Source of the DNA: Halomonas socia
GTDB taxonomy: Bacteria > Pseudomonadota > Gammaproteobacteria > Pseudomonadales > Halomonadaceae
Direction: 5' to 3'
Length of the DNA stretch: 64,000 nt
NCBI RefSeq assembly: GCF_010977575.1
Contig: NZ_CP048812.1
Span: 1,674,001-1,738,000 of the forward strand
In this document: positions 35,286-44,334 of the stretch, in pieces
Layout: every line of letters begins with the position of its first letter
Position numbering within the stretch: position 1 is the stretch's first letter
Made by a program: the position numbers and the translations under genes
The notes under the pieces: model-generated
Seen by the model: only the letters and a program-made list of their open reading frames with translations
Databases searched by the model: none
What the model was told of the DNA's origin: nothing

Positions 35286-36737
35286 ATGCTGCGTCGCGTT
35301 ATTGCCCCGCTGGCGGGCCTGTTGCTGTCACTGCCGGCGCTGGCCGCCGGCTTTGCCAACCTCGAACGCATGACCGAGCAGGGCTTTCTGATCAGCGCCG
35401 AGGCGCGGCTGCTGGATGGCGGCGGCGAACTGCTGGGCGCGATCGAGCCGCAGCGTCAGCTGTCGCCGGCCTCGGTGTCGAAGATCTACCTGGCGGCGGC
35501 GGCGCTGGAGCGCTGGGGGCCGCAGCATCGCTTCACCAGCGAGCTGAAGAGCGCTGGCGAGATCGACGCCGACGGCATCCTGCAGGGCGATCTGATCTTC
35601 GAGGGCGGCGGCGACCCGGCGCTGGTCTCCGAGGAGCTGTGGAAGCTGGTGCAGCTGCTGCGCCAGCACGGCGTGCGCGGCGTCAACGGCCAGCTGATGG
35701 TCAGTCAGTGGCGTTTCGGCCCGGTGGCGTGCGTGACCCGTGACCGCTGCGATACCGTCGAGCGTTCGGCCAATACCTACAGTGCGCTGCTCAGCTCGGC
35801 GGGGGTCAACTACGGCAGCTGGTGCATGAACGTGCATCCCGGTGCCGGCCTCGGCGAGGCGGCAAGGGTGGTGAGCTGCGATACCGTGGAGCCGGTGATC
35901 GGCATCAACAATCAGGTCACCACCGTGGCCGCCGGCAACGCCACTGAGCTCAACGCCGAGCGCGTCACCGATGCCGGCGGTGACACCATGATCCTGCGCG
36001 GTCAGATCGCCGCCAACGCCTCGCCACGGGAAATCTACCGAGCCAGCTCAGATCCCGCCGGGCAGACCGCCCAGACGCTGCTGGCGCTGCTGGGTCAGGC
36101 GGGTATCGAGGTCGGCGGCGACGCCGCCGGAGTGCCCTATGTCACCACCACCGTGGAGCCCAACGGCGCCGCGCGTCGACTCGCGGCGGTAGACGGCAAG
36201 CCGCTGCAGGAGCTGGTGCTGCGAACCATGAACTACTCCAACAACTTCATGGCCGATGTGCTCAACCTGGGGCTGGTGCCGACGCCGCAGTCCTCGCTGG
36301 AAGCGGCCGCCCAGGCGCTCGAGGCCTACGCCGCGGCGATTCCCGGCCATGGCCCGTTGACGCTGCACAGCGGCAGCGGCCTGACCACCACCAACCGCAC
36401 CTCTGCGGCGGGGGTCAACGCGCTGCTCGAGTACGCCTACCATCGGCCGGCGCTGTTCCCGCACCTGCTGGCCAGCATGCAGACCCCGGTCAACGGTCCG
36501 TCGCGCTTCATCCGCCGCGGCGGCGAGCGCTTCCAGAACAACGTGATGCTCAAGACCGGCACCCTGAACCAGCCCTTCGCGGTGCGCTCGGTGGGCGGCT
36601 ACTTCCGCACCGATAGCGGTCGCTGGGGAGTCTTCACGGTACTGGTCAACGGGACTTCGAGCACGCCCTGGCTGAACTGGACCCAGGTCCTCGACCCGCT
36701 GACCGAGGACCTCGACGCCATGATTCGCGCCCACTGA
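35286..36737 (+). CDS. dacB: D-alanyl-D-alanine carboxypeptidase/endopeptidase (PBP4, S13)
   Basis: A 483-residue penicillin-binding protein 4 homologue (E. coli DacB 477). Signal peptide residues 1-20 (ending PALAAG). Catalytic motifs: SVSK with S63 and K66, SNN at 318-320, and KTG at 423-425. It trims peptidoglycan cross-bridges and stem peptides in the periplasm. Two Cys pairs in the inserted domain (VACVTRDRCDT, NYGSWCMN and VVSCDT) probably form disulfides. The ATG at 35286 has AGGAG six bases upstream. Confidence 0.95.
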   Translation: MLRRVIAPLAGLLLSLPALAAGFANLERMTEQGFLISAEARLLDGGGELLGAIEPQRQLSPASVSKIYLAAAALERWGPQHRFTSELKSAGEIDADGILQGDLIFEGGGDPALVSEELWKLVQLLRQHGVRGVNGQLMVSQWRFGPVACVTRDRCDTVERSANTYSALLSSAGVNYGSWCMNVHPGAGLGEAARVVSCDTVEPVIGINNQVTTVAAGNATELNAERVTDAGGDTMILRGQIAANASPREIYRASSDPAGQTAQTLLALLGQAGIEVGGDAAGVPYVTTTVEPNGAARRLAAVDGKPLQELVLRTMNYSNNFMADVLNLGLVPTPQSSLEAAAQALEAYAAAIPGHGPLTLHSGSGLTTTNRTSAAGVNALLEYAYHRPALFPHLLASMQTPVNGPSRFIRRGGERFQNNVMLKTGTLNQPFAVRSVGGYFRTDSGRWGVFTVLVNGTSSTPWLNWTQVLDPLTEDLDAMIRAH

Positions 36738-36833
36738 GCCGCGTCGGCGACCCACGCCGAAAGGACGTGGGATTTGCTACTATCGTCACTCGTGCCGCCG
36801 TGGCGGCATCGACTCCATAGCAAGAGCGAAACG

Positions 36834-37205
36834 ATGAAACCTGGGCATACCGGTTGGCGCCATCTGGTGCACTCGACCCGCTATTCACTCAAGGGCCTCG
36901 GGGCCGCCTACCGCAACGAGACGGCCTTTCGTCAGGAGGTGGCGCTGTGTCTGGTGCTGCTGCCGTTGGCGATCTGGATCGGCCGCAGCCCGCTGGAGTG
37001 GATCCTGCTGATCGGCAGTTGCCTGCTGGTGCTGATCGTCGAGTTGCTCAACAGCGCCATCGAGAACGTGGTCGACCGTATCGGCACCGAGCACCATGAA
37101 CTCTCCGGCCGTGCCAAGGACATCAGTTCGGCGGCGGTGATGCTGGCGCTGCTGTTCGCCGCTATCACCTGGCTGCTGCTGATCGGCCAGCGGCTAATGG
37201 GGTAA
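36834..37205 (+). CDS. dgkA: Diacylglycerol kinase
   Basis: A 123-residue, three-helix membrane kinase that recycles diacylglycerol to phosphatidate, as E. coli DgkA (122). Conserved segments are YSLKGLGAAYRNETAFRQE near the N terminus, LLNSAIENVVDRIGTEHHE and GRAKDISSAAVMLALL, which hold the catalytic Glu and metal-binding residues. The ATG at 36834 is the family start; its ribosome site (AAGAGCGA) is modest. Confidence 0.96.
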   Translation: MKPGHTGWRHLVHSTRYSLKGLGAAYRNETAFRQEVALCLVLLPLAIWIGRSPLEWILLIGSCLLVLIVELLNSAIENVVDRIGTEHHELSGRAKDISSAAVMLALLFAAITWLLLIGQRLMG

Positions 37206-37339
37206 GACCTAGGTACTTGTAGCTGTCTCGAGGCGGAGACTCCGGGGGCAGGCCTAAGAGGGGGCGATGTTATTGGGTGACCCCCGGCGCCGGGCTTCGC
37301 TATGCTGAGGGCAACTTGCCGCTGACGACGAGATGCCCC

Positions 37340-40330
37340 ATGGCGCTGCCCGATGACTTCCTCCCCCGCGACGACCTGCCCAAGGCGTTGCATGCGCGCC
37401 TCGGCCAACTGAGCCAGCGACTCGACGAGGCCTTGAGCCAGGCCGACAATCTGGCCGAGATGCAGCAGCAGGAGGGGCCCGGGGCCAGTTGGGTGGCGCT
37501 GTCCGAGTCGCGCCGCGCCCAGCTGGCGCGGGTACTGTGTATCTCCGATTTTGCCACCGACACCCTGACGCGCTACCCCGACTGGTTGATGCAGCTGGAC
37601 ACCGCCGATGAGCTCGACGCGCCGCCCAGCGCCGACGATCAGGCCGCCTGGCTCGACGAACTGCTGCACGAAGCCGACGACGAGGCGGCCATGCAGCGGG
37701 TGATCCGGCGCTTTCGCCGGGCGCGCATGCTGGGCATCGTGTGGCGCGACCTGACCCGCCCGCCGGGTATCGACATGTGGGCCACCGCGGCCAGCGTCTC
37801 GCGGCTCGCCGAGACCTGCCTGGAGGGCGCGCTGGGCTGGCTCGAGGCGCACCACGCCGAGCGCTGGGGGCTGCCGGCTCTGCGCGACGGCGAGCCGCAG
37901 CGCCTGGTGGTGCTGGGCATGGGCAAGCTGGGTGCCGGCGAACTCAACCTGTCGTCGGACATCGACCTGATCTTCGCCTTTCCCGACAAGGGCACTACCC
38001 AGGGCGGTAAGCGCGAGCTCGACCATCAGGAGTACTTCACCAAGCTCGGCCAGAAGCTGATCGGCGCGCTGGATGCGGTGACCGCCGATGGCTTCGCCTT
38101 TCGCGTCGACATGCGGCTACGCCCGCTGGGCGACGGCGGCCCGCTGGTCGGCAGCTTCAGTTCGCTTTCCAGCTACTACCAGGACCAGGGCCGCGAGTGG
38201 GAGCGCTACGCCATGCTCAAGGCGCGCCCGGTAGCCGGCGACTGCCAGGCCGGCGACGAGCTGCTGGCCAGCCTGAGGCCGTTCGTCTACCGTCGCTATC
38301 TCGACTTCGGCGCCATTGAGTCGCTGCGCGAGATGAAGGGCATGATCAATCGCCAGGTGCGCCGCAAGGGCATGGACGACAATATCAAGCTCGGCCGCGG
38401 CGGCATCCGCGAAGTCGAGTTCGTGGTCCAGGCCTTTCAACTGATCCGCGGCGGCCGCGATACCGAGCTGCAGGTGACCTCGCTGCGCCAGGCGATGCAC
38501 ATCCTGCCGGCGCTGGAGCTGCTGCCCCAGGCGGTGGTCGACGAACTCGAGCCGGACTACGCCTTCCTGCGCGACCTGGAGCACGCCATCCAGTCCCTCG
38601 AGGATCGCCAGACCCAGGCCCTGCCGGAGGCCGATGAGGAGCGCGAGCGGGTTGCCCTGGCGCTGGGCATGCCCGACTGGACGGCACTGATTGCCCGCCT
38701 CGACGAGGTACGTGGGCGCATCCGCGGCCACTTCGACGCGGTGATCGCCGACCCCGAAGAGGAAGTGGAAGACGCCGCCGAACGCGACGACGAACCCGAC
38801 CTGGACGAGTGGCGCGGGCTGTGGCGCGGCGTCATGGATGACGACGATATCCTGGCGCTGCTCGAAAGAGTGGGCTTTGGCGATCCTGCGGCGGCCGCGC
38901 GGCGCCTGGCCGGGCTACGCGAGTCGCGGGCCGTGAAGAGCATGCAGCGCATCGGCTTCGAGCGTCTCGATGCGCTGATGCCGATGCTGCTTGCCGCAGT
39001 GGCCGACAGCGAGGCGCCGGATTCGGTGCTCGAGCGCGTACTGCCGCTGATCGAGGCGGTGCTGCGGCGTACCGCCTACCTGGCGCTGCTGCGCGAGAAC
39101 CCCCAGGCCTTGAGTCACCTGATGCGACTCTGCGCGGCCAGCCCGTGGATCGCCGAGCAGCTCGCCCGCCACCCGATCCTGCTCGATGAGCTGCTGACGC
39201 CGGCCACGCTCTACACCCCGGCCGACAAGCAGCACCTCGCCGACGAGCTGCGCCAGGCGCTGGGGCGCATCCCGGAAGACGACGAGGAGGCCCAGCTCGA
39301 GGCGCTGCGGGTGTTCAAGCACGCCCAAGTGCTGCACGTGGCGGCCTCGGATGTCGCCGGCGCCCGTGCGCTGATGAAGGTCAGCGATTTTCTCACCTAT
39401 ATCGCCGAGGTGGTCCTCGAGCAGGTACTGGCGATGGCCTGGAAGCACCTGACCCGCAAGCATGGCCGCCCGGCGCGCCGCGATGGCGTGCCCGGCGATA
39501 CCGACTTCATCATCGTCGGATACGGCAAGCTGGGCGGCATCGAACTCGGCTACGGCTCGGACCTCGACCTGGTGTTCATCCACGACGCCGCCTCCCAGGG
39601 CAGCACCGGCGGGCCGCGGCCGATCGACAATCCGGTGTTCTTCACCCGCCTCGGCCAGCGCATCATCCACCTGCTCACCGCGGTGACCCCGGCCGGCGCG
39701 CTGTTCGAGGTCGACATGCGGCTGCGGCCGTCGGGCAACGCCGGGCTGCTGGTCACGCCGCTGGAGGCCTTCGCCGACTATCAGCGCCACCAGGCCTGGA
39801 CCTGGGAGCACCAGGCGCTAGTGCGCGCCCGGGTGGTGGCCGGCGACCGCCATCTCGGCGAGCGTTTCGACGCCGTGCGTAGCGAGATCCTCGGTGCGCG
39901 GCGCGATCTTGCCGCGCTGCGCGAGGAGGTGGTCAAGATGCGCCACAAGATGCGCGATCATCTGGGCAGCAAGGCCAGCGAGCGCCAGGCCGGGCGTTTC
40001 GACCTCAAGCAGGATGCCGGTGGCATGGTCGATATCGAGTTCCTGTGCCAGTTCGCGGTGCTGGCGATGAGCGCCGATGCCCCCGAGCTGCTGCGCTGGA
40101 GCGACAACATGCGCCTGCTCGAGACCCTCGAGGCCTGCCAGCGGCTGCCTGCCGAGGAGGCCCAGGGGCTGCGCGACGCCTACCTGGCCTACCGCCACGC
40201 CACCCACCGTGCCGCGCTGACCAAGGCCGAGCGGGTCGTTGAAGCCGAGGAGATCGCAGCGCACCGCGAGCTGGTGCGTCGCGTCTGGCAGCGCTGGATG
40301 GGCGAGACGGGAGGCAGCACGACCAACTAA
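37340..40330 (+). CDS. glnE: Glutamine synthetase adenylyltransferase/deadenylylase
   Basis: A 996-residue two-headed enzyme that adenylylates and deadenylylates glutamine synthetase under control of PII. The nucleotidyltransferase motif occurs twice: GMGKLGAGELNLSSDIDLIF (about 195-215, removal domain) and GYGKLGGIELGYGSDLDLVF (about 730-750, transfer domain), each with a following RVDMRLRP or EVDMRLRP. It is some 50 residues longer than E. coli GlnE (946) because of an acidic insertion around residue 480 (EEEVEDAAERDDEPDLDE), as expected for a salt-adapted host. Start at 37340; the stop overlaps that of the convergent HAD gene. Confidence 0.96.
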   Translation: MALPDDFLPRDDLPKALHARLGQLSQRLDEALSQADNLAEMQQQEGPGASWVALSESRRAQLARVLCISDFATDTLTRYPDWLMQLDTADELDAPPSADDQAAWLDELLHEADDEAAMQRVIRRFRRARMLGIVWRDLTRPPGIDMWATAASVSRLAETCLEGALGWLEAHHAERWGLPALRDGEPQRLVVLGMGKLGAGELNLSSDIDLIFAFPDKGTTQGGKRELDHQEYFTKLGQKLIGALDAVTADGFAFRVDMRLRPLGDGGPLVGSFSSLSSYYQDQGREWERYAMLKARPVAGDCQAGDELLASLRPFVYRRYLDFGAIESLREMKGMINRQVRRKGMDDNIKLGRGGIREVEFVVQAFQLIRGGRDTELQVTSLRQAMHILPALELLPQAVVDELEPDYAFLRDLEHAIQSLEDRQTQALPEADEERERVALALGMPDWTALIARLDEVRGRIRGHFDAVIADPEEEVEDAAERDDEPDLDEWRGLWRGVMDDDDILALLERVGFGDPAAAARRLAGLRESRAVKSMQRIGFERLDALMPMLLAAVADSEAPDSVLERVLPLIEAVLRRTAYLALLRENPQALSHLMRLCAASPWIAEQLARHPILLDELLTPATLYTPADKQHLADELRQALGRIPEDDEEAQLEALRVFKHAQVLHVAASDVAGARALMKVSDFLTYIAEVVLEQVLAMAWKHLTRKHGRPARRDGVPGDTDFIIVGYGKLGGIELGYGSDLDLVFIHDAASQGSTGGPRPIDNPVFFTRLGQRIIHLLTAVTPAGALFEVDMRLRPSGNAGLLVTPLEAFADYQRHQAWTWEHQALVRARVVAGDRHLGERFDAVRSEILGARRDLAALREEVVKMRHKMRDHLGSKASERQAGRFDLKQDAGGMVDIEFLCQFAVLAMSADAPELLRWSDNMRLLETLEACQRLPAEEAQGLRDAYLAYRHATHRAALTKAERVVEAEEIAAHRELVRRVWQRWMGETGGSTTN

Positions 40331-40995
40331 GCCGAGAGCCTGGCCAGTGCCGCCTCCAGGCCGTGCAGGTCGCTGGCGGTGACCACGTCGTCGGGAAACG
40401 GCGAGGCGCCACGCTCGGCGCAGATGCCGACGAAATGGGTGCCGTTGCCCCGGGCAGTACGGTAGTCGTTGTAGGAGTCGCCAATCATCACCGTGTGCGT
40501 CGCCGGGTGGCGATAGCGCTCGAGCAGGTTGCGCATGCCGGTGACCTTGTCCGGCGGCGCGCCGATCACTGCCTCGAAGTAGCGCGCCAGGTCGCGCTGT
40601 TCGACGATCTCGCGCAGTTCATGGCCGGGTGTTGCCGACAGCAAGTAGAGCGGCAGCCGGCCGTGCCAGCGGCTCAGGAACTCGACCGCCCCGGCGATTG
40701 CCGGGGCGACCTGGATGCGCGCCGCGACCACTGCCTTGAAGCGGGCGCAGAGGGCGTCGATATCGGCCGCACGCACGTCGCGGCCGAGGATGTGCGATTC
40801 GATATGGCGGAACTTGACCTCCCGCGGCTGGCCGCCGCGGCGCCCCAGGTAAGCCTTGATCGCTTCACGCTGGGCGGTGGGGTAGTCGTCGTACAGGGCG
40901 GCGAAGGCCTCGCGCTTGAGGCTCGCCGAGTCGAGGATCACCCCGTCGAAGTCGAATACCAGCGCGGCACGCGGGTGGGTTAGAAGCTCAACCAT
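40327..40995 (-). CDS. HAD-superfamily phosphatase
   Basis: A 222-residue HAD hydrolase of the subfamily with a helical cap: motif I FDFDGVILDSA (nucleophile Asp about residue 15), motif II LYLLSATPG (Ser/Thr), motif III Lys in PPDKVTGM and motif IV MIGDSYNDYRTA. The substrate is unknown. The ATG lies only 11 bases behind the tctA stop, so it is probably cotranscribed with tctCBA, and may act on a phosphorylated relative of the imported acid or may simply share the transcript. The stop overlaps the glnE stop (CTAA). Confidence 0.88.
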   Translation of the reverse strand: MVELLTHPRAALVFDFDGVILDSASLKREAFAALYDDYPTAQREAIKAYLGRRGGQPREVKFRHIESHILGRDVRAADIDALCARFKAVVAARIQVAPAIAGAVEFLSRWHGRLPLYLLSATPGHELREIVEQRDLARYFEAVIGAPPDKVTGMRNLLERYRHPATHTVMIGDSYNDYRTARGNGTHFVGICAERGASPFPDDVVTASDLHGLEAALARLSA

Positions 40996-41006
40996 CCTGG
41001 TGTCAC

Positions 41007-42509
41007 TCAGCGCCGCGACAGGCGTTCCATCAGCAGCCGCTTGGCCGGTGTGTTGCCCAGCAGCACCAGGACGATCACGCTGGTCAGCACCAGCGACAGC
41101 GGATTGACGACCAGGCCCAGCAGGAAGTCACCGACGTTATCGCCCACCGACGACATCGCCTGGCGGTAGGTCTCGTCGAGCAGCGGGCCGAGAATCACCC
41201 CCAGGATGATCGGGCCCATCTGGAAACCGAACACCTTGAGGAAGTAGCCGAGGATGCCGAAGCCGAGCATCCAGTAGACCTCGGTCATGTTGCTGTTGAT
41301 CGAGTAGGTGCCGACTACGCACAGCACCAGGATCAGCGGGATCAGCACCGCCTTGGGCAGCTCGACGATCTTCGAGAACAGCTTGATGCCGGTCAGGCCG
41401 AACACCAGCAGGAAGATGTTGGCCAGCGCCAGGTTGCCTACCGTGAACCAGAAGATGTGAGGCGTCTCGACCATCAGCATCGGGCCGGGGTTGAGGCCGT
41501 GGATCACCAGTGCACCGATGATCACCGCGGTGACCGCATCGCCGGGCATGCCCAGCGTCAGCATCGGCACATAGGCACCGCCTACCGCGGCGTTATTGGC
41601 GGTCTCCGGCGCCACCAGCCCCTCATAGGCGCCTTCGCCGAACGGCCGCGAGGGGTTCTTGACGGTGCGCTTGGCGTGGTCGTAGGCAAACAGCGAGGCG
41701 ATGTCGCCACCGGTGCCGGGCAAGGCGCCGACCACCACCCCGATAACCGAGGTGCGGATCGACAGCGGCAGGTAGCGGGCCACCATATTGAAGGAGGGTA
41801 CGATCTTGTCGACCTTCTGCTTCACCGGCACGGTATTGAGATGGTGGAGTTGGTAGAAGGCCTCGGCGACGCCGAACAGGCCGATCATCACCACCACATA
41901 GTGAATGCCGCCCATCAGGTTCATGTTGCCCATGGTAAAGCGGCCCTGGGCGGTGACCGGGTCCATGCCCACCAGGCCGATGACGCCGCCGAGGGCCACG
42001 GCGAAGATGCCTCGCGCCAGCGACTTGCCCGACAGCGTGCTGACCAGCAGCAGGCCGAGCACGGCGATCAGGAAGTAGTCGCGGGGGGCGAAGCGCAATG
42101 CCAGGTCGGAGAGCATCGGTGCGGTGGCGGCCAGAATCGCGACCCCGATGAAACCGCCGATCACCGACATCACGGTACTCAGGCCGATGGCGCGGCCGGC
42201 TTCGCCGCGCTGGGCCAGCGGGTAGCCGTCGAAGGCGGTGGTCAGCGCCGCCGGCGAGCCGGGAATATTGAGCAGGATGGCGGTGCGCGAGCCGCCGTAG
42301 ACCCCGCCGACATAGATGCCCACCATCAGGGCCAGGGCGTTGTTGATGTCCCACGAGAAGGTGAAGGAGATCAGGATCGACACCGCCATGGTCACCGATA
42401 GCCCGGGAATGGCGCCGACGTAGATGCCGGCCAGGGTGCCGAGGGCGGTAAGCGCCAGCAGGTGCGGGTCGAGCCAGGCCATCAGCAGGTAGGAGAAGGT
42501 ATCACTCAT
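41007..42509 (-). CDS. tctA: Tripartite tricarboxylate transporter, large membrane subunit TctA
   Basis: A 500-residue TctA-family permease with about 11 to 12 helices. Conserved segments are GAIPGLSVTMAVSILISFTF, VGGVYGGSRTAILLNIPGSP, ALPGTGGDIASLFAYDHAKR and LTLGMPGDAVTAVIIGAL, the duplicated Gly/Pro-rich motifs of the family. It forms the sodium-dependent channel of a TTT transporter with TctB and the binding protein TctC. The substrate is not set by sequence; the divergent quinate/shikimate genes and shared operator sites suggest a hydroxylated cyclic acid or protocatechuate precursor. Confidence 0.94.
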   Translation of the reverse strand: MSDTFSYLLMAWLDPHLLALTALGTLAGIYVGAIPGLSVTMAVSILISFTFSWDINNALALMVGIYVGGVYGGSRTAILLNIPGSPAALTTAFDGYPLAQRGEAGRAIGLSTVMSVIGGFIGVAILAATAPMLSDLALRFAPRDYFLIAVLGLLLVSTLSGKSLARGIFAVALGGVIGLVGMDPVTAQGRFTMGNMNLMGGIHYVVVMIGLFGVAEAFYQLHHLNTVPVKQKVDKIVPSFNMVARYLPLSIRTSVIGVVVGALPGTGGDIASLFAYDHAKRTVKNPSRPFGEGAYEGLVAPETANNAAVGGAYVPMLTLGMPGDAVTAVIIGALVIHGLNPGPMLMVETPHIFWFTVGNLALANIFLLVFGLTGIKLFSKIVELPKAVLIPLILVLCVVGTYSINSNMTEVYWMLGFGILGYFLKVFGFQMGPIILGVILGPLLDETYRQAMSSVGDNVGDFLLGLVVNPLSLVLTSVIVLVLLGNTPAKRLLMERLSRR

Positions 42510-42542
42510 GCGATGCCTCGTTGGGTCAGGGGGCTGCGCCGT

Positions 42543-43016
42543 TTAAGGCAGGTAGACGCGGAACACCACGGTGAACAGCACGTAGATCACGGCAATCGCG
42601 CCCGTCGCGGTGAGCAGCGAGGTAATCGCCTTGCCGCGGCGCAGGAAGATCATCGCCAGCATCAGAAAGACGAAGGTGCTGAGGAAAAAACTGGCCGGCT
42701 CGATGGCGATCAGGTAGACCACTGCCAGTGCCGAGAATACCAGCACGTTGAGCGGGAAGTGCTGACGCAGGAAGGCCATGAGCTCGTCCAGCGCACCTTG
42801 GGTATCGGGCTTGTGCTTGCGGCGGTGGCCGGCCAACACGGCGATCGAGGAGGCGATCAGGATCAGCGACAGGCCGATGGGAAAGGCCCCGGCCGAGTTG
42901 ATCGAAGAGAAGCCGGTGATCTGGTAGGCGTGGTAGAAGACGGCGCCGCTGAACAGCAGCAGTAGCCAGTCGAAGACGCGCTCGCCGACCTGCAGCTTGT
43001 CGGGTTTGTTGTCCAT
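42543..43016 (-). CDS. tctB: Tripartite tricarboxylate transporter, small membrane subunit TctB
   Basis: A 157-residue four-helix protein of the TctB family. It starts MDNKPDKLQVGERVFDWLLL and has GAFPIGLSLILIASSIAVLAG (helix 2), then FFLSTFVFLMLAMIFLRRGK. TctB is weakly conserved, and its assignment rests on hydrophobic pattern and its place between tctC and tctA. GGAG precedes the ATG. The 33-base gap to tctA supports one operon. Confidence 0.9.
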   Translation of the reverse strand: MDNKPDKLQVGERVFDWLLLLFSGAVFYHAYQITGFSSINSAGAFPIGLSLILIASSIAVLAGHRRKHKPDTQGALDELMAFLRQHFPLNVLVFSALAVVYLIAIEPASFFLSTFVFLMLAMIFLRRGKAITSLLTATGAIAVIYVLFTVVFRVYLP

Positions 43017-43079
43017 GCGAAACTCCGTCGGGCAGGCCCAGCAACGCTGGACCTGTCCGGGTTGCGACCTGGTAAAAGG

Positions 43080-44087
43080 TTACGGACGCGGGATACCGAG
43101 CTCCTCCGGAGAGACCTCGATGGTTTCTGCTTCGGCGTCGTACATCGACCAGGCGGTCACCGACTGCCAATTGTCGAGGTACTGCTGGGCTTCGTCGCCT
43201 GACAGGTTCAGTGGGGCGCCACCGAAGTCGTCGAGGAACTGCTGGAACTCGTCCGAGGCCACGGCATTGTAGTAGGCATCCTCGAGCACCGCCTTGACGT
43301 CGTCGGGAGTGTCCTGATGCACGAAGACGCCCCAGAACGGCCCCCACGGCAGGAACGACTCGATCTCCGGCAGCGCCTCGGTGATTGGCGGTACGCCCGG
43401 CAGGTCCTCGATCTCTTCATCGGAGAGCACCGCGAGACCCTTGAGGCGACCGCCACGAATCTGCTCGGCCACCGCCGACAGGCTCAACGGCATGAAATCG
43501 ATATGTTCGCCGAGCAGCGCCGTGACGCCGGGGCCGTCGCCACCGAAGGTCACGTCGCGGATCTCCAACTCGTCCACCGCGTTGATCATGGCGTGCACAG
43601 TGCTCGGCAGGCCGCCGGCGCCGGTGCCGCCCATGCGCAGCTCGCCGGGATTCTCCTTGGCGTACTCGAGCAGCTCACCGAAGTCCTCGAAGGGGCTGTC
43701 GGGATGGGTGGCGATCACTACCAGGCCCTGGCCAATGATATTGACGGTGTGCATGTCGTCATAGGTGAAGTCGGCCAGGCCCATCAGCGGGTAGAGCTGC
43801 GGGTTCTCGGCGCCGAACAGCAGGTTGTAGCCGTCCGGGCGCTGGTTCATGACGTGGTTCATGCCGATCACGCCGGTGCCGCCGGCGCGGTTGGTCAGCA
43901 CGATGGTGGTGCCCAGCGCCTCCTCGACGTGGGGCGTGAGGCTGCGGATCACGTTGTCGGTGGCGCCACCTGCGCCCCACTGGATGGTGCCCTGGATATT
44001 GCGCTCGGGGTAGTCGGCCATGGCGGCACCGGCGATGCCGAGGGTGCCGATGGCAACGGCGAGGGCGCTAAGCGTAGGTCTGAACAT
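43080..44087 (-). CDS. tctC: Tripartite tricarboxylate transporter, periplasmic binding protein TctC
   Basis: A 335-residue periplasmic protein of the TctC/Bug family: signal peptide (about 1-24, ending GAAMA), then DYPERNIQGTIQWGAGGATDNVIRSL, the motif near the ligand-binding loop, and NRAGGTGVIGMNHVMNQRPDGY. These proteins hold di- and tricarboxylates or aromatic acids between two lobes; here the usual Asp-rich loop is present. The start at 44087 follows CCCGGAGGACACC; the frame remains open further upstream without a ribosome site. First gene of tctCBA and divergent from quiC, with tandem operator-like sites between. Confidence 0.93.
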   Translation of the reverse strand: MFRPTLSALAVAIGTLGIAGAAMADYPERNIQGTIQWGAGGATDNVIRSLTPHVEEALGTTIVLTNRAGGTGVIGMNHVMNQRPDGYNLLFGAENPQLYPLMGLADFTYDDMHTVNIIGQGLVVIATHPDSPFEDFGELLEYAKENPGELRMGGTGAGGLPSTVHAMINAVDELEIRDVTFGGDGPGVTALLGEHIDFMPLSLSAVAEQIRGGRLKGLAVLSDEEIEDLPGVPPITEALPEIESFLPWGPFWGVFVHQDTPDDVKAVLEDAYYNAVASDEFQQFLDDFGGAPLNLSGDEAQQYLDNWQSVTAWSMYDAEAETIEVSPEELGIPRP

Positions 44088-44132
44088 GGTGTCCTCCGGG
44101 TGCATCTGATTGTTGTGTTGGCGTGTCGGGTT

Positions 44133-44166
44133 GTTCGGTTGTCGAACTTGCGTGCTAATAGCGAAC
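44133..44166. promoter_or_regulatory. Tandem PcaR-like operator pair A (tctCBA / quiC divergent region)
   Basis: Two 15-bp sites with starts 19 bp apart: GTTCGGTTGTCGAAC (44133-44147, perfect 5-bp arms) and GTGCTAATAGCGAAC (44152-44166). The form GTTCG-N5-CGMAC matches the 15-bp motif known for the IclR-type regulator PcaR of pseudomonads. The pair is 46 bases before the tctC start and 169 before quiC, inside the 247-base divergent region, and it could control both directions. The rest of this region shows nothing else I can support. Confidence 0.7.
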
Positions 44167-44334
44167 AAACTAGAATTCCTTTCCAGAACTGTCAATGCAT
44201 GATGATGGCGATGCGACTAAGGTCTTAGGCCGCCGATGGCCACGTCGAGTCGGTGTCGCCCTGCCAAGAGTGACATATAAACAATTGCCGCAGGGGGCGG
44301 GCAGTGCCCCGCCACCTGCGGCTCGGAGGACAGC

